Below, piece by piece: positions 26,773-35,871 of a stretch of 59,758 nt of DNA. Origin of the DNA: Bdellovibrionales bacterium (lineage in GTDB: Bacteria > Bdellovibrionota > Bdellovibrionia > Bdellovibrionales > UBA1609); contig JALZUR010000046.1 of assembly GCA_023301025.1 (NCBI GenBank), positions 1-59,758 of the forward strand, given 5' to 3'. Every line of letters starts with the position of its first letter. Position 1 is the stretch's first letter. A program made the position numbers and the translations under genes. The notes beneath the pieces are model-generated. The model ran no database searches and was not told the DNA's origin. It was given only the letters and a program-made list of their open reading frames with translations.

Positions 26773-27660
26773 TCAAGGTTTCAATGAACTAAGTGACTCA
26801 AATAATAAATTATAATCCGCCCAAGAAAGAGGATATAAAGCCTCAACTTGATTAAGGTCAAAGTTTTTAGCTTCAGTTAAGAGTATATGCCCGTTTTCAT
26901 CTGCAGTTTCAGGATCTGGTACAATAGTATCATCTAAATCTGATGTATTTTTAAAAACAACAATCACACCTTTAAATCTCATTAGAGTTTTAATTTTTTC
27001 GGAGAACTCATCATCTTCATAAGGTCCAATAATAGACTTCACATACTCAAAAGCTTCTCTGTCAGAACCCGTGCTGTTCTGAAACTCTGCTAAGAAGTCG
27101 CTGTACTCCTCCTCACCATAAGGAAAAACCAAATCCTTAATAAAACTTTGTACATTATGTGTAATTAAATCTTGGCTTAAACCAAAATGATCAAAAAAAG
27201 TAGATTCATCTGCATTTATTCCTGCATATATAATGGAGCTTTGTATCGTATCTTCAAGTAAAGAAGCATCACTATTTAATAACACATCTTCTGTTATAAA
27301 GTAGGTATACAAAACTCTTGTTTTTTTCTCTAAAAGCTCCGGATAAGCATCTGTAGCAGCAGGAAAATAAACGACCTCTCTGCCCCTAATACCAGATTTT
27401 TTAATTGCATCAACCATTGTATGACTACTTGTTCCGTGCAGCAAAAGATGTCTTTTTCTACTCTTCAAAGCGTTTTTTAAAGAGACATCAGGAGTATTCA
27501 AAATAATTTTTGATAGACTTAGAGGTGTTTCTGACAGCAGTTTTTTACAGCTTAAAACGGCAAAAGACTTTGACTCAAAGCTTAAAAAAACAAAAAGATA
27601 AAATAAAAAATTTATACAGTTAAGTTTAAAAAGATAGTTGTTAATTTTAAGCTTACCCAT
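26773..27660 (-). CDS. Secreted protein with possible ADP-ribosyltransferase-like motif
   Basis: The 295-residue product (ATG at 27660; a GTG 33 bases upstream is also in frame) starts with a signal peptide-like region (KLNCINFLFYLFVFLSFESKSFA). HLLLHGTSSHTMVDAIKKSG (71-90) resembles the first strand and helix of the PARP-like ADP-ribosyltransferase fold, where His-Gly-Thr contacts NAD. VVYFP follows at about the place of the second motif and DLNQVEALYPL (268-278, E273) could be the third. The assignment is from motif shape only. It is next to, but not in operon with, the helicase gene. Confidence 0.5.
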   Translation of the reverse strand: MGKLKINNYLFKLNCINFLFYLFVFLSFESKSFAVLSCKKLLSETPLSLSKIILNTPDVSLKNALKSRKRHLLLHGTSSHTMVDAIKKSGIRGREVVYFPAATDAYPELLEKKTRVLYTYFITEDVLLNSDASLLEDTIQSSIIYAGINADESTFFDHFGLSQDLITHNVQSFIKDLVFPYGEEEYSDFLAEFQNSTGSDREAFEYVKSIIGPYEDDEFSEKIKTLMRFKGVIVVFKNTSDLDDTIVPDPETADENGHILLTEAKNFDLNQVEALYPLSWADYNLLFESLSSLKP

Positions 27661-27808
27661 ATGAACATATATTACATTAAAATCTCTACTCACTCAAAAT
27701 TAGGACTAAGTCTTCAAATTTAGTAAAAAAAATACATATGAGTGTAAAAATTATGATCACAAAAAAAGGCATAAAAGCTTTTAAATGTAGGAGCTGCACT
27801 GCTGTAAT

Positions 27809-29830
27809 TTACATGCTTTTTCCAAGTATTTTTTTATCTAAAGACTTATAAAGATCTTTTAACATATCTTTTCTCTCAACTTCAGATACAGGCTTAAAAC
27901 CATTTTTATAGGTAAGATACAAATCATCTGCCACATTGACTAAAAATCTAGTGGCTGAGGTTTGTCTTCTTTTCCCGTAGCGTTTTCTAGTATTTGCACG
28001 TGTCATAATCAAACTTGTTTTAGCCCTAGTAACTCCAACATAAAACAGACGTCTTTCTTCACTTATGTTGTGCCCTAACTTTTCATGGGGGATTAAACCC
28101 TCATCAACTCCCATTAGAATAACCACTGGAAACTCTAAACCTTTACTGGCATGAAGAGTTAGCATCTGAAGCTTATCTTCTTCATCATCTCTAGAGTCAC
28201 TTTCACGTAGCATCATACTCTCTAAAAAGTCTTTAACTACTGAGGCTCTATTTTTTCTGTCATCAGCTTTTGATAAAAATATATCAAGAATACGACCAAG
28301 TATTTCTATAAGCTCCCATTTCTTTTGACCTGTCTTATTGTCTTTGTAAGAGGAAAAAATAAGATCTTTAAGACCCACATTTGTAAAAAAAGTTTTAAAG
28401 CGATCCTCATAACTGGTGTCATCATTTTTTATAAGTGCATCTCTTAAATCTTTTAAAGAGTTTAGAAAATCCTCAATGCTTAAACCAACTTTTTCTTTCA
28501 GTTCAGCCTCACGCCACTTACGTAGGGCACTTAAAAATCCTGAGTTTTTAATCTCTTGTAGGTCTAAAAGCTTTCTAACACTTACATCTCCAACGCCTCG
28601 CGGGGGAAGATTCACAATTCGTCTTAAAGACAAGTCATCAGGGCTTATCGCAGCTTTTATAAATGATAAAGCGTCTCTTACCTCTTTTCTGTCCATTAAA
28701 TTTGGTCCACCAGTAAGATCATAGGGGATTCTGCTCTGTTTAAGTAAGCCTTCTAAAAACCCTCCTTGAGCATTAGATCTGTATAAAATAGCTATGTCTT
28801 TTAGTTTTGTACCTCTTGAGATGTTTCTGACTAAGTTTACAACTTCTTCACACTCTTTGGCTTCATCTTCAAAAACATATACCTCTGGCTTTTCACCACT
28901 TACAGAATCTACATGGGGCTTTAATACTTTAGAGTGACGATTTTCATTTTTACTAATTACAGCGTTTGCAAGGTTGATGATTTCTGGGCTTGATCTGTAA
29001 TTGATCTCTAATCTAATCACCTGACAGTTTTTAAATTGTTTAGGAAAAGATAAAATATTTTTAATCTCTGCCCCACGCCAACCATAAATAGACTGATCAT
29101 CATCACCAACAACAGCTATATTTTCTGCCGGCCCTATAAGTTGTTTTACCAAATCCATTTGCATAGCACTTGTGTCTTGAAACTCATCAACCATCAAATA
29201 CTTAATCTTTTTATGATACTCTTCCTTTAACTCCGGATATTCTTTTAATAGTTTTGTCGGTGTTAAAATAAGCCCATCAAAATCAACAACACCAAGGGTT
29301 GATAAGCGTGTCATATAATCATCTATCAACCATGAGCCCATTTCTTGATAGCTCTCTTCAATTGATGGAGAGTGATTTCTTTTAAGCCTAATATCTTGAA
29401 TAACCTTTAAAAGAATTTCAGGATCATAGTCAGATTTTGAATCATGTTTTTTATCGCGTAAAAGATCTTTTATGATAAATCTAGAGTCCGCATCATCAAT
29501 AATACCGAAGCGCTCTGGAAGCCCTGCAAGTTTGTGATGTTTTTTTAAAAATTTTAACCCAAAGGCATGAAAGGTTCCCGTTAAAAGTTTTTTACCTTGA
29601 GGCAAAACTTTTAAAACTCGTTCTTTTAATTCTTTTGCAGCTTTGTTTGTAAATGTAAGAACTAAGACTTCTTCAGGTTTAGCATCTGTTTCTTCTAAAA
29701 TTTTTTTTGTTCTCGACACAAGAACTGTAGTTTTCCCCGATCCTGCACCCGCAAGAATTAAGAGTGGCCCTTTAATGCAATTTACAGCCTTCATTTGATC
29801 GGGATTTAGATTTGAAGAGCGCTGTGTCAT
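27809..29830 (-). CDS. UvrD/Rep/PcrA-family DNA helicase
   Basis: The 673-residue superfamily 1A helicase shows, in order, LNPDQMKAV (Q motif), GAGSGKT (Walker A), LVLTFTNKAAKELKER (Ia), YLMVDEFQDTS (Walker B), VVGDDDQSIYGWRGA (III), INYRSSPEIINLANAV (IV), LHASKGLEFPVVILMG (V) and EERRLFYVGVTRAK (VI). Such 3'-5' helicases act in nucleotide excision repair, mismatch repair or replication restart. The short C-terminal tail suggests a Rep-like member. The ATG at 29830 is chosen over a TTG one codon earlier. It is divergent from menB. Confidence 0.95.
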   Translation of the reverse strand: MTQRSSNLNPDQMKAVNCIKGPLLILAGAGSGKTTVLVSRTKKILEETDAKPEEVLVLTFTNKAAKELKERVLKVLPQGKKLLTGTFHAFGLKFLKKHHKLAGLPERFGIIDDADSRFIIKDLLRDKKHDSKSDYDPEILLKVIQDIRLKRNHSPSIEESYQEMGSWLIDDYMTRLSTLGVVDFDGLILTPTKLLKEYPELKEEYHKKIKYLMVDEFQDTSAMQMDLVKQLIGPAENIAVVGDDDQSIYGWRGAEIKNILSFPKQFKNCQVIRLEINYRSSPEIINLANAVISKNENRHSKVLKPHVDSVSGEKPEVYVFEDEAKECEEVVNLVRNISRGTKLKDIAILYRSNAQGGFLEGLLKQSRIPYDLTGGPNLMDRKEVRDALSFIKAAISPDDLSLRRIVNLPPRGVGDVSVRKLLDLQEIKNSGFLSALRKWREAELKEKVGLSIEDFLNSLKDLRDALIKNDDTSYEDRFKTFFTNVGLKDLIFSSYKDNKTGQKKWELIEILGRILDIFLSKADDRKNRASVVKDFLESMMLRESDSRDDEEDKLQMLTLHASKGLEFPVVILMGVDEGLIPHEKLGHNISEERRLFYVGVTRAKTSLIMTRANTRKRYGKRRQTSATRFLVNVADDLYLTYKNGFKPVSEVERKDMLKDLYKSLDKKILGKSM

Positions 29831-29915
29831 CAAAGCAGACTAGCATTTAGACCTAAAAAGCCTAATCAAGTATATACTGCATTATAAACTTTTTTTGCTG
29901 AATTGGAGATTTAAA

Positions 29916-30791
29916 ATGAGCACTAACCCTTTCAAACCTGAAGACTGGAATAAAGTTGATGCCTTTAACTTTGAGGACATAACCTATCATAGGGCTAAAA
30001 ACCAAGGGACAGTTAGAGTTGCTTTTAACAGGCCAGAAAAAAGAAATGCCTTTAGACCACGAACAGTTGATGAACTTTACCAAGCTCTAGATCACGCAAG
30101 ACAAAGTCATGATATAGGAAGTGTTATACTTACCGGCAACGGCCCTTCTGAAAAGGATGGAGGATGGTCTTTTTGTTCTGGAGGAGATCAAACAGTTAGG
30201 GGTAAAAGTGGTTACCAATACGATCCAAAAAATCCAGCCGGACGCCTTCATATATTAGAAGTGCAACGCCTCATTAGGTTTATGCCAAAAGCAGTTGTTT
30301 GTGTTGTTCCAGGATGGGCTGTCGGAGGCGGACATTCTCTTCACGTAGTGTGTGACTTAACTCTTGCAAGTCGTGAGCATGCAATTTTTAAACAAACTGA
30401 TGCGGATGTTGCAAGTTTTGACGGGGGCTACGGGTCAGCTTACTTAGCCAAAATTGTGGGACAAAAAAAAGCGCGTGAAATCTTTTTTCTTGGGCGCAAC
30501 TACTCCGCTGATGAGGCTAAAGAGATGGGTATGGTAAATGATGTCTTTTCACATGAGACTTTAGAAACAGAGGCTTTAAAGTGGTGTAAAGAGATCAACT
30601 CAAAAAGTCCAACAGCTATTAGGATGCTTAAGTTTTCATTCAACTTGATAGATGACGGCCTTGTTGGACAACAGGTCTTTGCAGGCGAGGCCACGCGTTT
30701 GGCATATGCAACGGATGAGGCCAAAGAAGGGCGAGATGCTTTCTTAGAAAAAAGAGATCAGGACTACTCTAAGTTTCCTTACCACTACTAA
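29916..30791 (+). CDS. menB: 1,4-dihydroxy-2-naphthoyl-CoA synthase
   Basis: This crotonase-fold enzyme of 291 residues closes the naphthoate ring in menaquinone synthesis, acting on o-succinylbenzoyl-CoA. RVAFNRPEKRNAFRPRTVDELYQAL opens the fold (in parts). WSFCSGGDQTVRG is the oxyanion region, PGWAVGGGHSLHVVCDLT and TDADVASFDGGYGSAYLA are MenB-specific. The ATG at 29916 follows GGAG; an in-frame upstream TTG lacks one. No other men gene is in the window. A hairpin follows the stop. Confidence 0.96.
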   Translation: MSTNPFKPEDWNKVDAFNFEDITYHRAKNQGTVRVAFNRPEKRNAFRPRTVDELYQALDHARQSHDIGSVILTGNGPSEKDGGWSFCSGGDQTVRGKSGYQYDPKNPAGRLHILEVQRLIRFMPKAVVCVVPGWAVGGGHSLHVVCDLTLASREHAIFKQTDADVASFDGGYGSAYLAKIVGQKKAREIFFLGRNYSADEAKEMGMVNDVFSHETLETEALKWCKEINSKSPTAIRMLKFSFNLIDDGLVGQQVFAGEATRLAYATDEAKEGRDAFLEKRDQDYSKFPYHY

Positions 30792-30799
30792 GACTAAGT

Positions 30800-30822
30800 G
30801 AATCGAGTGACTCGATTCTTTA
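30800..30822 (+). terminator. Terminator after menB
   Basis: GAATCGAG-TGA-CTCGATTC (30800-30818) is a perfect 8-base stem with a three-base loop, followed by TTTA. The short T run makes it a moderate candidate. It separates menB from the convergent small gene at 30873. Confidence 0.5.
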
Positions 30823-30872
30823 GGGCTTAAAGTATTTTTAACATTGAATCTTACACACTATTTAATTTTAAA

Positions 30873-31061
30873 TTAAAAGGATTTTGAGATGTCTTCTACT
30901 GTTACAGTTCTTTTATTTTCACTTGAATCTTTTAACTCAGAAACCTTACTTTGAACTTCGTTTTCATCAATCACGTTCATTCTTTTAAGAATTTCAGTGA
31001 GCCTTTTGTCTGTTTTGATTTCATCTCTTACATGAAAATCAATATTTTTTGAATCTGCCAT
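30873..31061 (-). CDS. Small charged cytoplasmic hypothetical protein
   Basis: The 62-residue protein is highly charged with no membrane segment or signal. Its middle part (DKRLTEILKRMNVIDENEVQ) is likely helical. A good Shine-Dalgarno AAAGGATAAAT precedes the ATG at 31061, and the gene follows the rhomboid gene by 20 bases on the same strand, so it is probably the last gene of the HIT-rhomboid run. No family recognised. Confidence 0.6.
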   Translation of the reverse strand: MADSKNIDFHVRDEIKTDKRLTEILKRMNVIDENEVQSKVSELKDSSENKRTVTVEDISKSF

Positions 31062-31081
31062 ATTTATCCTTTACTTTTGTT

Positions 31082-31852
31082 TTAGTGATAGGTTGGGCCT
31101 TTTGGCTCAGTGTCTTTCGATTTGTTATTGTCTACAACTAATTTTAGTTTTCTGCCAGGCTTTTTAAAAAATCTATTCTGAAGCCTTTTTTGGTTAAACT
31201 TTGCAAACTCTAAATAAACAAGAGCCATTATAAATCCACCAATATGAGCAAGGTTGTTTACCTTTGATCCCAGGCCTGACATTAGAAGAGAGAAGACTTC
31301 AATTGCAGCTAAGATCATAACAAAATGTTTAGCCTTCATTGGTAAAAACATCATAAAATAAATGATCTTTTCTCCAAAAATCCTGCCGTAAGCGAGCATC
31401 AAACCAAATATAGCCCCAGAGGCCCCTACTGTTGGCACAGACAAGACTACAGGATTAAAGGCAAAGAATTTAACAAGAAACAAAGTAACAAGTGCGTAAA
31501 CAAGCCCTGCACCAACTCCACAAAAAAGGTAGAATTTTAAAAACTCACGGCTTCCCCAAATTTTTTCTAACTCTGAGCCGACAAACCAAAGCATGAGTGA
31601 ATTAAAAAGTATGTGCATAACCCCTTCGCCATGAAGAAACATATAGGTAAATGGCTGCCACACTTTCAAATCATAAATAAAACTTATTGGAGAAAGCCCT
31701 AATTCTAAAAATATAGACCCATCTTTAAAGAAAAACTGCTGTAAGATAAATACTGTTAAGACCCACAAAAGTCCGTTAATTATAAGTAACGCCTTTACCA
31801 TAGGTGTTAACGACACTGTCATTTGTATTTGATAGTTTTTATAACCTTTCAA
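31082..31852 (-). CDS. Rhomboid-family intramembrane serine protease
   Basis: The 256-residue membrane protein has a conserved six-helix rhomboid core: VWQPFTYMFLHGEGVMHILFN (L1 loop and helix 2), VGASGAIFG with nucleophile S145, and NNLAHIGGFIMALVY with catalytic H203. The catalytic dyad is therefore intact. Substrate unknown. The ATG at 31852 overlaps the HIT stop by four bases. A basic cytoplasmic tail of about 40 residues follows the last helix. Confidence 0.94.
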   Translation of the reverse strand: MKGYKNYQIQMTVSLTPMVKALLIINGLLWVLTVFILQQFFFKDGSIFLELGLSPISFIYDLKVWQPFTYMFLHGEGVMHILFNSLMLWFVGSELEKIWGSREFLKFYLFCGVGAGLVYALVTLFLVKFFAFNPVVLSVPTVGASGAIFGLMLAYGRIFGEKIIYFMMFLPMKAKHFVMILAAIEVFSLLMSGLGSKVNNLAHIGGFIMALVYLEFAKFNQKRLQNRFFKKPGRKLKLVVDNNKSKDTEPKGPTYH

Positions 31853-32403
31853 TTTTTGTCCTTACTGTCTAAAATAGTTTTCAATCCTTTAGACAATTTC
31901 TCATAGCTTTGCTCCAAAGTCTCTGGCAAAACTTTAGTCTCTGCAATGATAGGGAAAAAATTGGTATCTCCGAACCACCTTGGGATAACATGCCAATGTA
32001 AATGATCTGGAATCCCTGCTCCTGCGGCTTTTTCATGGTTTATGCCAATATTTAGACCTTGGGCTGGATAAACAGACTTTACAAGTTTTGATGAGAGCCT
32101 AACTAGCTTCATTAAATCCATGTACTCTTCATCAGTTAAATCAAAAATAGATCCCCCATGCTTTAAAGGACAAACAATAAGGTGACCATTGTTGTAGGGA
32201 TATTTGTTAAGTACAATCTGTGAGTGTTCAGTTTTGTAAATCAACAGTCTATCAAAACAAGGCTCCTTTTCTTTAGCTGATAAACAGAACACACAGGTCT
32301 CAGAATTTTTAAGACGCCTCACGTATTTAAGTCTATCAGGCCTAAAAATAAAATCTCGTTCTTGGGGCCAAATCTCATCTAAATTAATTTTTTCATCAGA
32401 CAT
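31849..32403 (-). CDS. HIT-family nucleotide hydrolase/transferase
   Basis: The 184-residue protein contains the histidine triad HLHWHVIPRW (H134, H136, H138), preceded by a CVFC pair (37-40) that can bind zinc with later residues, and by VLNKYPYNNGHLIVCP. Bacterial members of this length resemble AP4A-phosphorylase-like HIT proteins that act on dinucleoside polyphosphates or nucleoside phosphoramidates. It is coupled to the rhomboid gene downstream by a four-base overlap; a functional link is not obvious. Confidence 0.93.
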   Translation of the reverse strand: MSDEKINLDEIWPQERDFIFRPDRLKYVRRLKNSETCVFCLSAKEKEPCFDRLLIYKTEHSQIVLNKYPYNNGHLIVCPLKHGGSIFDLTDEEYMDLMKLVRLSSKLVKSVYPAQGLNIGINHEKAAGAGIPDHLHWHVIPRWFGDTNFFPIIAETKVLPETLEQSYEKLSKGLKTILDSKDKN

Positions 32404-32530
32404 ATAATAAATACATAATGGACATTGAAAGAATTGTGCAAATGCCTTGCGTTAAATCTCTGCACTTGAGTAAATCTAAAAATACGTATTAATTAATGAA
32501 ACTAATTTAATTTTAAATTACGGAGAACAT

Positions 32531-33385
32531 ATGAAATATCTATTACTATTCCTATTTTTACTTCCAGCAGCAGCTCAGGCAGACACATATTTTGTCAGCA
32601 TGACCAAATTTGATCTAGAAAACGGAGAAGAGCTTCAAAAAACTATGGAAGTGCTCATCCGTACCGAAATTTTAAAACAAGGCCAAGATGTAACTGAAAA
32701 TAGCAATAGAGCAGACTGGACACTTAGACCACGTCTTCTTAAAATCAATGATAAATACATACTTAGTCTTACTAAGCTTAAAAGAGAGAACAATGCTTTC
32801 TCTGATCGCTTAAAAATGAACAGCCTTCTTGATTTAGACACTCAAACACAACGCTTAGTTGAAGCTGCAATAAAAGAGATACCTGTTGATAAAACAAAGC
32901 GCTTAAGCAACCTCTCTTCTGAAGACAGATCTGCGAATAGAAGAAAGCTTGAACGTGGCAATAAGTACTATGCTGGTTTTGGACCAGGCTTTGGCAGACG
33001 CTTAAGCAAAAGCAGAAGTGGGGTTTCTTTTGTTGGTGGCAGGCTATGGTCTTTAGATGACTCTTTTAGCCTTAGAGTTAACGTGGATGCACTTTTTGTA
33101 AATCAGGGTGGTGGCTTTCTAATTAGCGGTGCTGTTGGAACTCAGTACCTCTTTTTTGATAGAGTTCATAGCCCATACGCTTTTGCAGCAATGGGTTTTG
33201 CAGGTGCTAGATCTGAAGACGATAACCATGACACAGGTTGGACTGTACAATCAGGACTTGGTTATATGTTTTTTAGAAGCAGCCCTATCAGTTTAGGTAC
33301 AGAGCTTTCTTACACACAGGGTTTATTTAACCTAGACGGCACTCACCCAAATGCACTAGCTGCACGAGTAGTTGTTTACTGGTAA
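32531..33385 (+). CDS. Exported outer-membrane beta-barrel-like protein
   Basis: The 284-residue protein has a signal peptide (MKYLLLFLFLLPAAAQA-D). The first half (about 20-130) is soluble and may be a CsgG-like or periplasmic domain, given LRPRLLKINDKYILSLTKL. The second half shows alternating aromatic/glycine strands (GGRLWSLDDSFSLRVNVDALF, YAFAAMGFAGARS, GLGYMFFRSSPISLGTELSY) ending in VVVYW, with the terminal aromatic residue typical of barrel proteins. Shine-Dalgarno CGGAGA precedes the ATG. An AT-rich inverted repeat (32503-32520) lies just before it. A strong terminator follows. Confidence 0.7.
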   Translation: MKYLLLFLFLLPAAAQADTYFVSMTKFDLENGEELQKTMEVLIRTEILKQGQDVTENSNRADWTLRPRLLKINDKYILSLTKLKRENNAFSDRLKMNSLLDLDTQTQRLVEAAIKEIPVDKTKRLSNLSSEDRSANRRKLERGNKYYAGFGPGFGRRLSKSRSGVSFVGGRLWSLDDSFSLRVNVDALFVNQGGGFLISGAVGTQYLFFDRVHSPYAFAAMGFAGARSEDDNHDTGWTVQSGLGYMFFRSSPISLGTELSYTQGLFNLDGTHPNALAARVVVYW

Positions 33386-33420
33386 ATAGCTAACCTTCAC
33401 TTAAAATTTTAAGATGAAAC

Positions 33421-33455
33421 AAAAAGCCTTACTCTAGCAGAGTAAGGCTTTTTTT
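33421..33455 (+). terminator. Strong intrinsic terminator after the barrel-like gene
   Basis: AAAAAGCCTTACTC (33421-33434) pairs perfectly with GAGTAAGGCTTTTT (33440-33453) around a TAGCA loop, and the stem runs into a T tract. It should end transcription of the gene at 32531. Confidence 0.9.
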
Positions 33456-33509
33456 ATGTCTTTAAAATCATGGACTGAGCTAAAACATATCTTTCTGCTA
33501 ATAAAATGA

Positions 33510-33899
33510 GAGATTAATATTTTAAAATTATGTGTATATACGTCTAGAACTGTTAACTCTTACTCACATATAGATACAGAAATTTCTCGATCAGATAGTC
33601 CTTATACTCATTTGGTAGAACAGCTTTATTATATTCCTGGCGTATCACGTCCTTACAAAAGGAAAGATGGCAGCACTACTAGCGTTGAAGACTTTTACGA
33701 AATTCATTTTTCTGTTCTTGGCCCGGGCTAGATACATCACCTTTTGTACAATTGCAAAATTGTAACTAACGAAGAAATTGACTATCTCTTAATGACCTCT
33801 TGTGACGTAGAAATTGATAGCGACAGAGATTCTAGAGGTACAGGTTTAGGTTTTAAAACAAAGCATAGTGTTCCAATAGCTATTGGAGAAGTGAATTAA
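33510..33899 (+). pseudogene. Decayed protein-coding remnant with in-frame TAG
   Basis: One reading frame stays open from just after a TGA (33507-33509) to TAA (33897-33899), apart from a single TAG at 33729-33731. It has codon use like a real gene. The product would read ...SRTVNSYSHIDTEIS..., SPYTHLVEQLYYIPGV and SVEDFYEIHFSVLGPG before the TAG, and IHHLLYNCKIVTNEEIDYLL and GTGLGFKTKHSVPIAIGEVN after it. The frame has no ATG, GTG or TTG at its beginning; an ATG at 33529 is in another frame and stops at once. Frameshift loss of the start plus a nonsense codon indicate a broken gene of unknown family. Confidence 0.55.
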
Positions 33900-34003
33900 A
33901 ACACTTACTTAAAATTGATTTTATTTTTTATAAATTGCCCTGCTTAACACCGGAATCAAACTCAAGCTGCAATCCAAAACAGGCAATAAAAAGCCTTAAA
34001 ATA

Positions 34004-34034
34004 AAAAAGCCTTCTTAAATAGAAGGCTTTTTAA
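34004..34034 (-). terminator. Intrinsic terminator after rpsA
   Basis: AAAAAGCCTTCT (34004-34015) and AGAAGGCTTTTT (34021-34032) form a perfect 12-base stem with a TAAAT loop. Read on the minus strand it follows rpsA by about 30 bases and ends in a T run. Its GCCTT core is similar to that of the terminator at 33421. Confidence 0.85.
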
Positions 34035-34061
34035 AAAAAACATTTAACTGAACTTAATTAA

Positions 34062-35846
34062 TTAGTTTTCAGATTTCATGTCCTTAAGAGCATCTCCGAA
34101 GATGTCACCCATAGTGGTTTTTGAAGTGGCTGTTGCCTTCTTAACATAATCATCTACGTTTGCTTTTTGACTTCTAAGTTGAACAAGTTTTGCACTAAGG
34201 CCAATTTTTCTTGCATCTTGATCGATTGAAATGATCTCTGCTTTAACTTCATCACCGGCTTTAATGATCTCTTCTATGTTCTCAACACGCTTTGTATCAA
34301 GCTCAGAGATGTGAATAAGACCTTCAATGTTTTCTTCAATCTCGACAAAAACACCGTAATCAGCAACTTTAGTAACTTTAGTGTCTACTTGCGTTCCAAT
34401 TGGATATTTAGATTCAACCTGAGTCCAAGGATCAGAGTCTAATTGTTTCATACCGAGGCTGAATCTTTCGTTTTCAATATCAACACCCAAAACAACGGCT
34501 CTTACCTTATCTCCAACTGTAACAACTTCTGAGGGGTGATTTACACGCTTTGTCCATGAGAAGTCAGAAATGTGAACAAGTCCATCAATTCCGTCAGCCA
34601 CTCCAATAAAAGCACCAAAATCAGTTAGTGATTTAACTTCACCTTCAATGATCGTACCTGGCTCATAAGAGTCTTTAAGTTCAACCCAAGGGTTTTCCTC
34701 TAAGGCTTTAAGGCTTAGACTTATGCGTCTGTTTTCAGTGTCTATCTCTAGAACTTTAACTTCTAACTCATCACCAACTTTAACCATTTGAGATGGGTGT
34801 TTAACCTTTTTAGTCCAACTCATCTCATTTACGTGAATCAAACCTTCAACACCGTCAGCGATCTCAACAAAAACACCGTAATCTGCAAGGCTTACAACTT
34901 TACCTGTTAACTTAGTAGATACAGGGTATGTTTCTTTTACCTTGTTCCAAGGGTCCTCAGAAAGCTGTTTTAAACCAAGGCTCACACGCTCTTTTTCCGT
35001 ATCGTATTTAAGAATCTTAAGCTCAAGCTCTTGCCCAGCTTCAATTAATTCAGATGGGCTTTTTAAGCGGCCCCAGCTCATGTCAGTGATGTGCAGTAAG
35101 CCGTCTAGGCCACCAAGATCAATAAAAGCACCATAATCTGTGATATTTTTAACAATACCTTTTACGATGTTTCCTTCTTCCATAGCACCAAGAGTTTCAC
35201 TTCTCATTTCTTCACGTTGCTCTTCAAGAAGTGATCTTCTCGAGAGTACAATGTTTCCGCGTTTCTTATTAAATTTTATGACTTTAAACTTAAACTTTTT
35301 GCCTACGAACTGATCTAAATCTTTAATAGGTCTTAGATCAATCTGACTTCCTGGTAAAAAGGCTTTAACACCAATATCAACGCTTAAGCCACCTTTAACT
35401 TTAGCAATGACTGTGCCTTCAATCTCTTCTTCATTTTCGGCAGCTTTAGAGATGTCATTCCAAGCATTAAGCATATCAGCTTTGTCTTTGGATAGAACAA
35501 CCATGCCATTGTCGTTTTCAATTTTTTCAACGTATACCTGAACCTCTTGACCAGGCTCTAAAGGCTTTTGACCTTCAATAATTCTGAATTCCGAAAGTGG
35601 GATCATACCTTCAGACTTGTAGTTGATGTCTACTAAAACGTAATCGGATTGAACTTCAACCACAGAACCACTTACAACATCACCAACTTTAACCTCTTGA
35701 CCAGCAGACTCTTCACTAAAAAGTTTAGCGAAATCAGAATCATTTCTTTTACCGCTTGAACCTAGAATTTCTTCATCTGCTTGATCCAATGCCGCAAGAG
35801 CATCAGACAGGTTGCGACCTTGCGCACCAGTGCTTTGACTAACCAT
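34062..35846 (-). CDS. rpsA: 30S ribosomal protein S1
   Basis: The 594-residue protein contains six S1 RNA-binding repeats. The first two (about 55-130 and 140-210) are divergent and would contact the ribosome. The last four have the clear GxxxG-x-V-x-x-x-x-x-D-YGAFI/VF pattern (DYGAFIDLGGLDGLLHITD, DYGVFVEIADGVEGLIHV, DFGAFIGVADGIDGLVHIS, DYGVFVEIEENIEGLIHIS) ending near 560. S1 brings mRNA to the ribosome. It follows cmk, as in many proteobacteria. A strong Shine-Dalgarno AAGGAGG precedes the ATG at 35846. Confidence 0.98.
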   Translation of the reverse strand: MVSQSTGAQGRNLSDALAALDQADEEILGSSGKRNDSDFAKLFSEESAGQEVKVGDVVSGSVVEVQSDYVLVDINYKSEGMIPLSEFRIIEGQKPLEPGQEVQVYVEKIENDNGMVVLSKDKADMLNAWNDISKAAENEEEIEGTVIAKVKGGLSVDIGVKAFLPGSQIDLRPIKDLDQFVGKKFKFKVIKFNKKRGNIVLSRRSLLEEQREEMRSETLGAMEEGNIVKGIVKNITDYGAFIDLGGLDGLLHITDMSWGRLKSPSELIEAGQELELKILKYDTEKERVSLGLKQLSEDPWNKVKETYPVSTKLTGKVVSLADYGVFVEIADGVEGLIHVNEMSWTKKVKHPSQMVKVGDELEVKVLEIDTENRRISLSLKALEENPWVELKDSYEPGTIIEGEVKSLTDFGAFIGVADGIDGLVHISDFSWTKRVNHPSEVVTVGDKVRAVVLGVDIENERFSLGMKQLDSDPWTQVESKYPIGTQVDTKVTKVADYGVFVEIEENIEGLIHISELDTKRVENIEEIIKAGDEVKAEIISIDQDARKIGLSAKLVQLRSQKANVDDYVKKATATSKTTMGDIFGDALKDMKSEN

Positions 35847-35871
35847 ATTTTTATTTCCTCCTTAAAACCCC

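Noticed and set aside
33729-33731. In-frame TAG as a recoded codon (pyrrolysine)
   Set aside because: No pylT/pylS-type genes are visible, the frame also lacks a start codon, and loss of function is the simpler reading.
34062-35846. Internal sequence repeats in rpsA
   Set aside because: They are the normal S1 domains of ribosomal protein S1, not a DNA repeat element.
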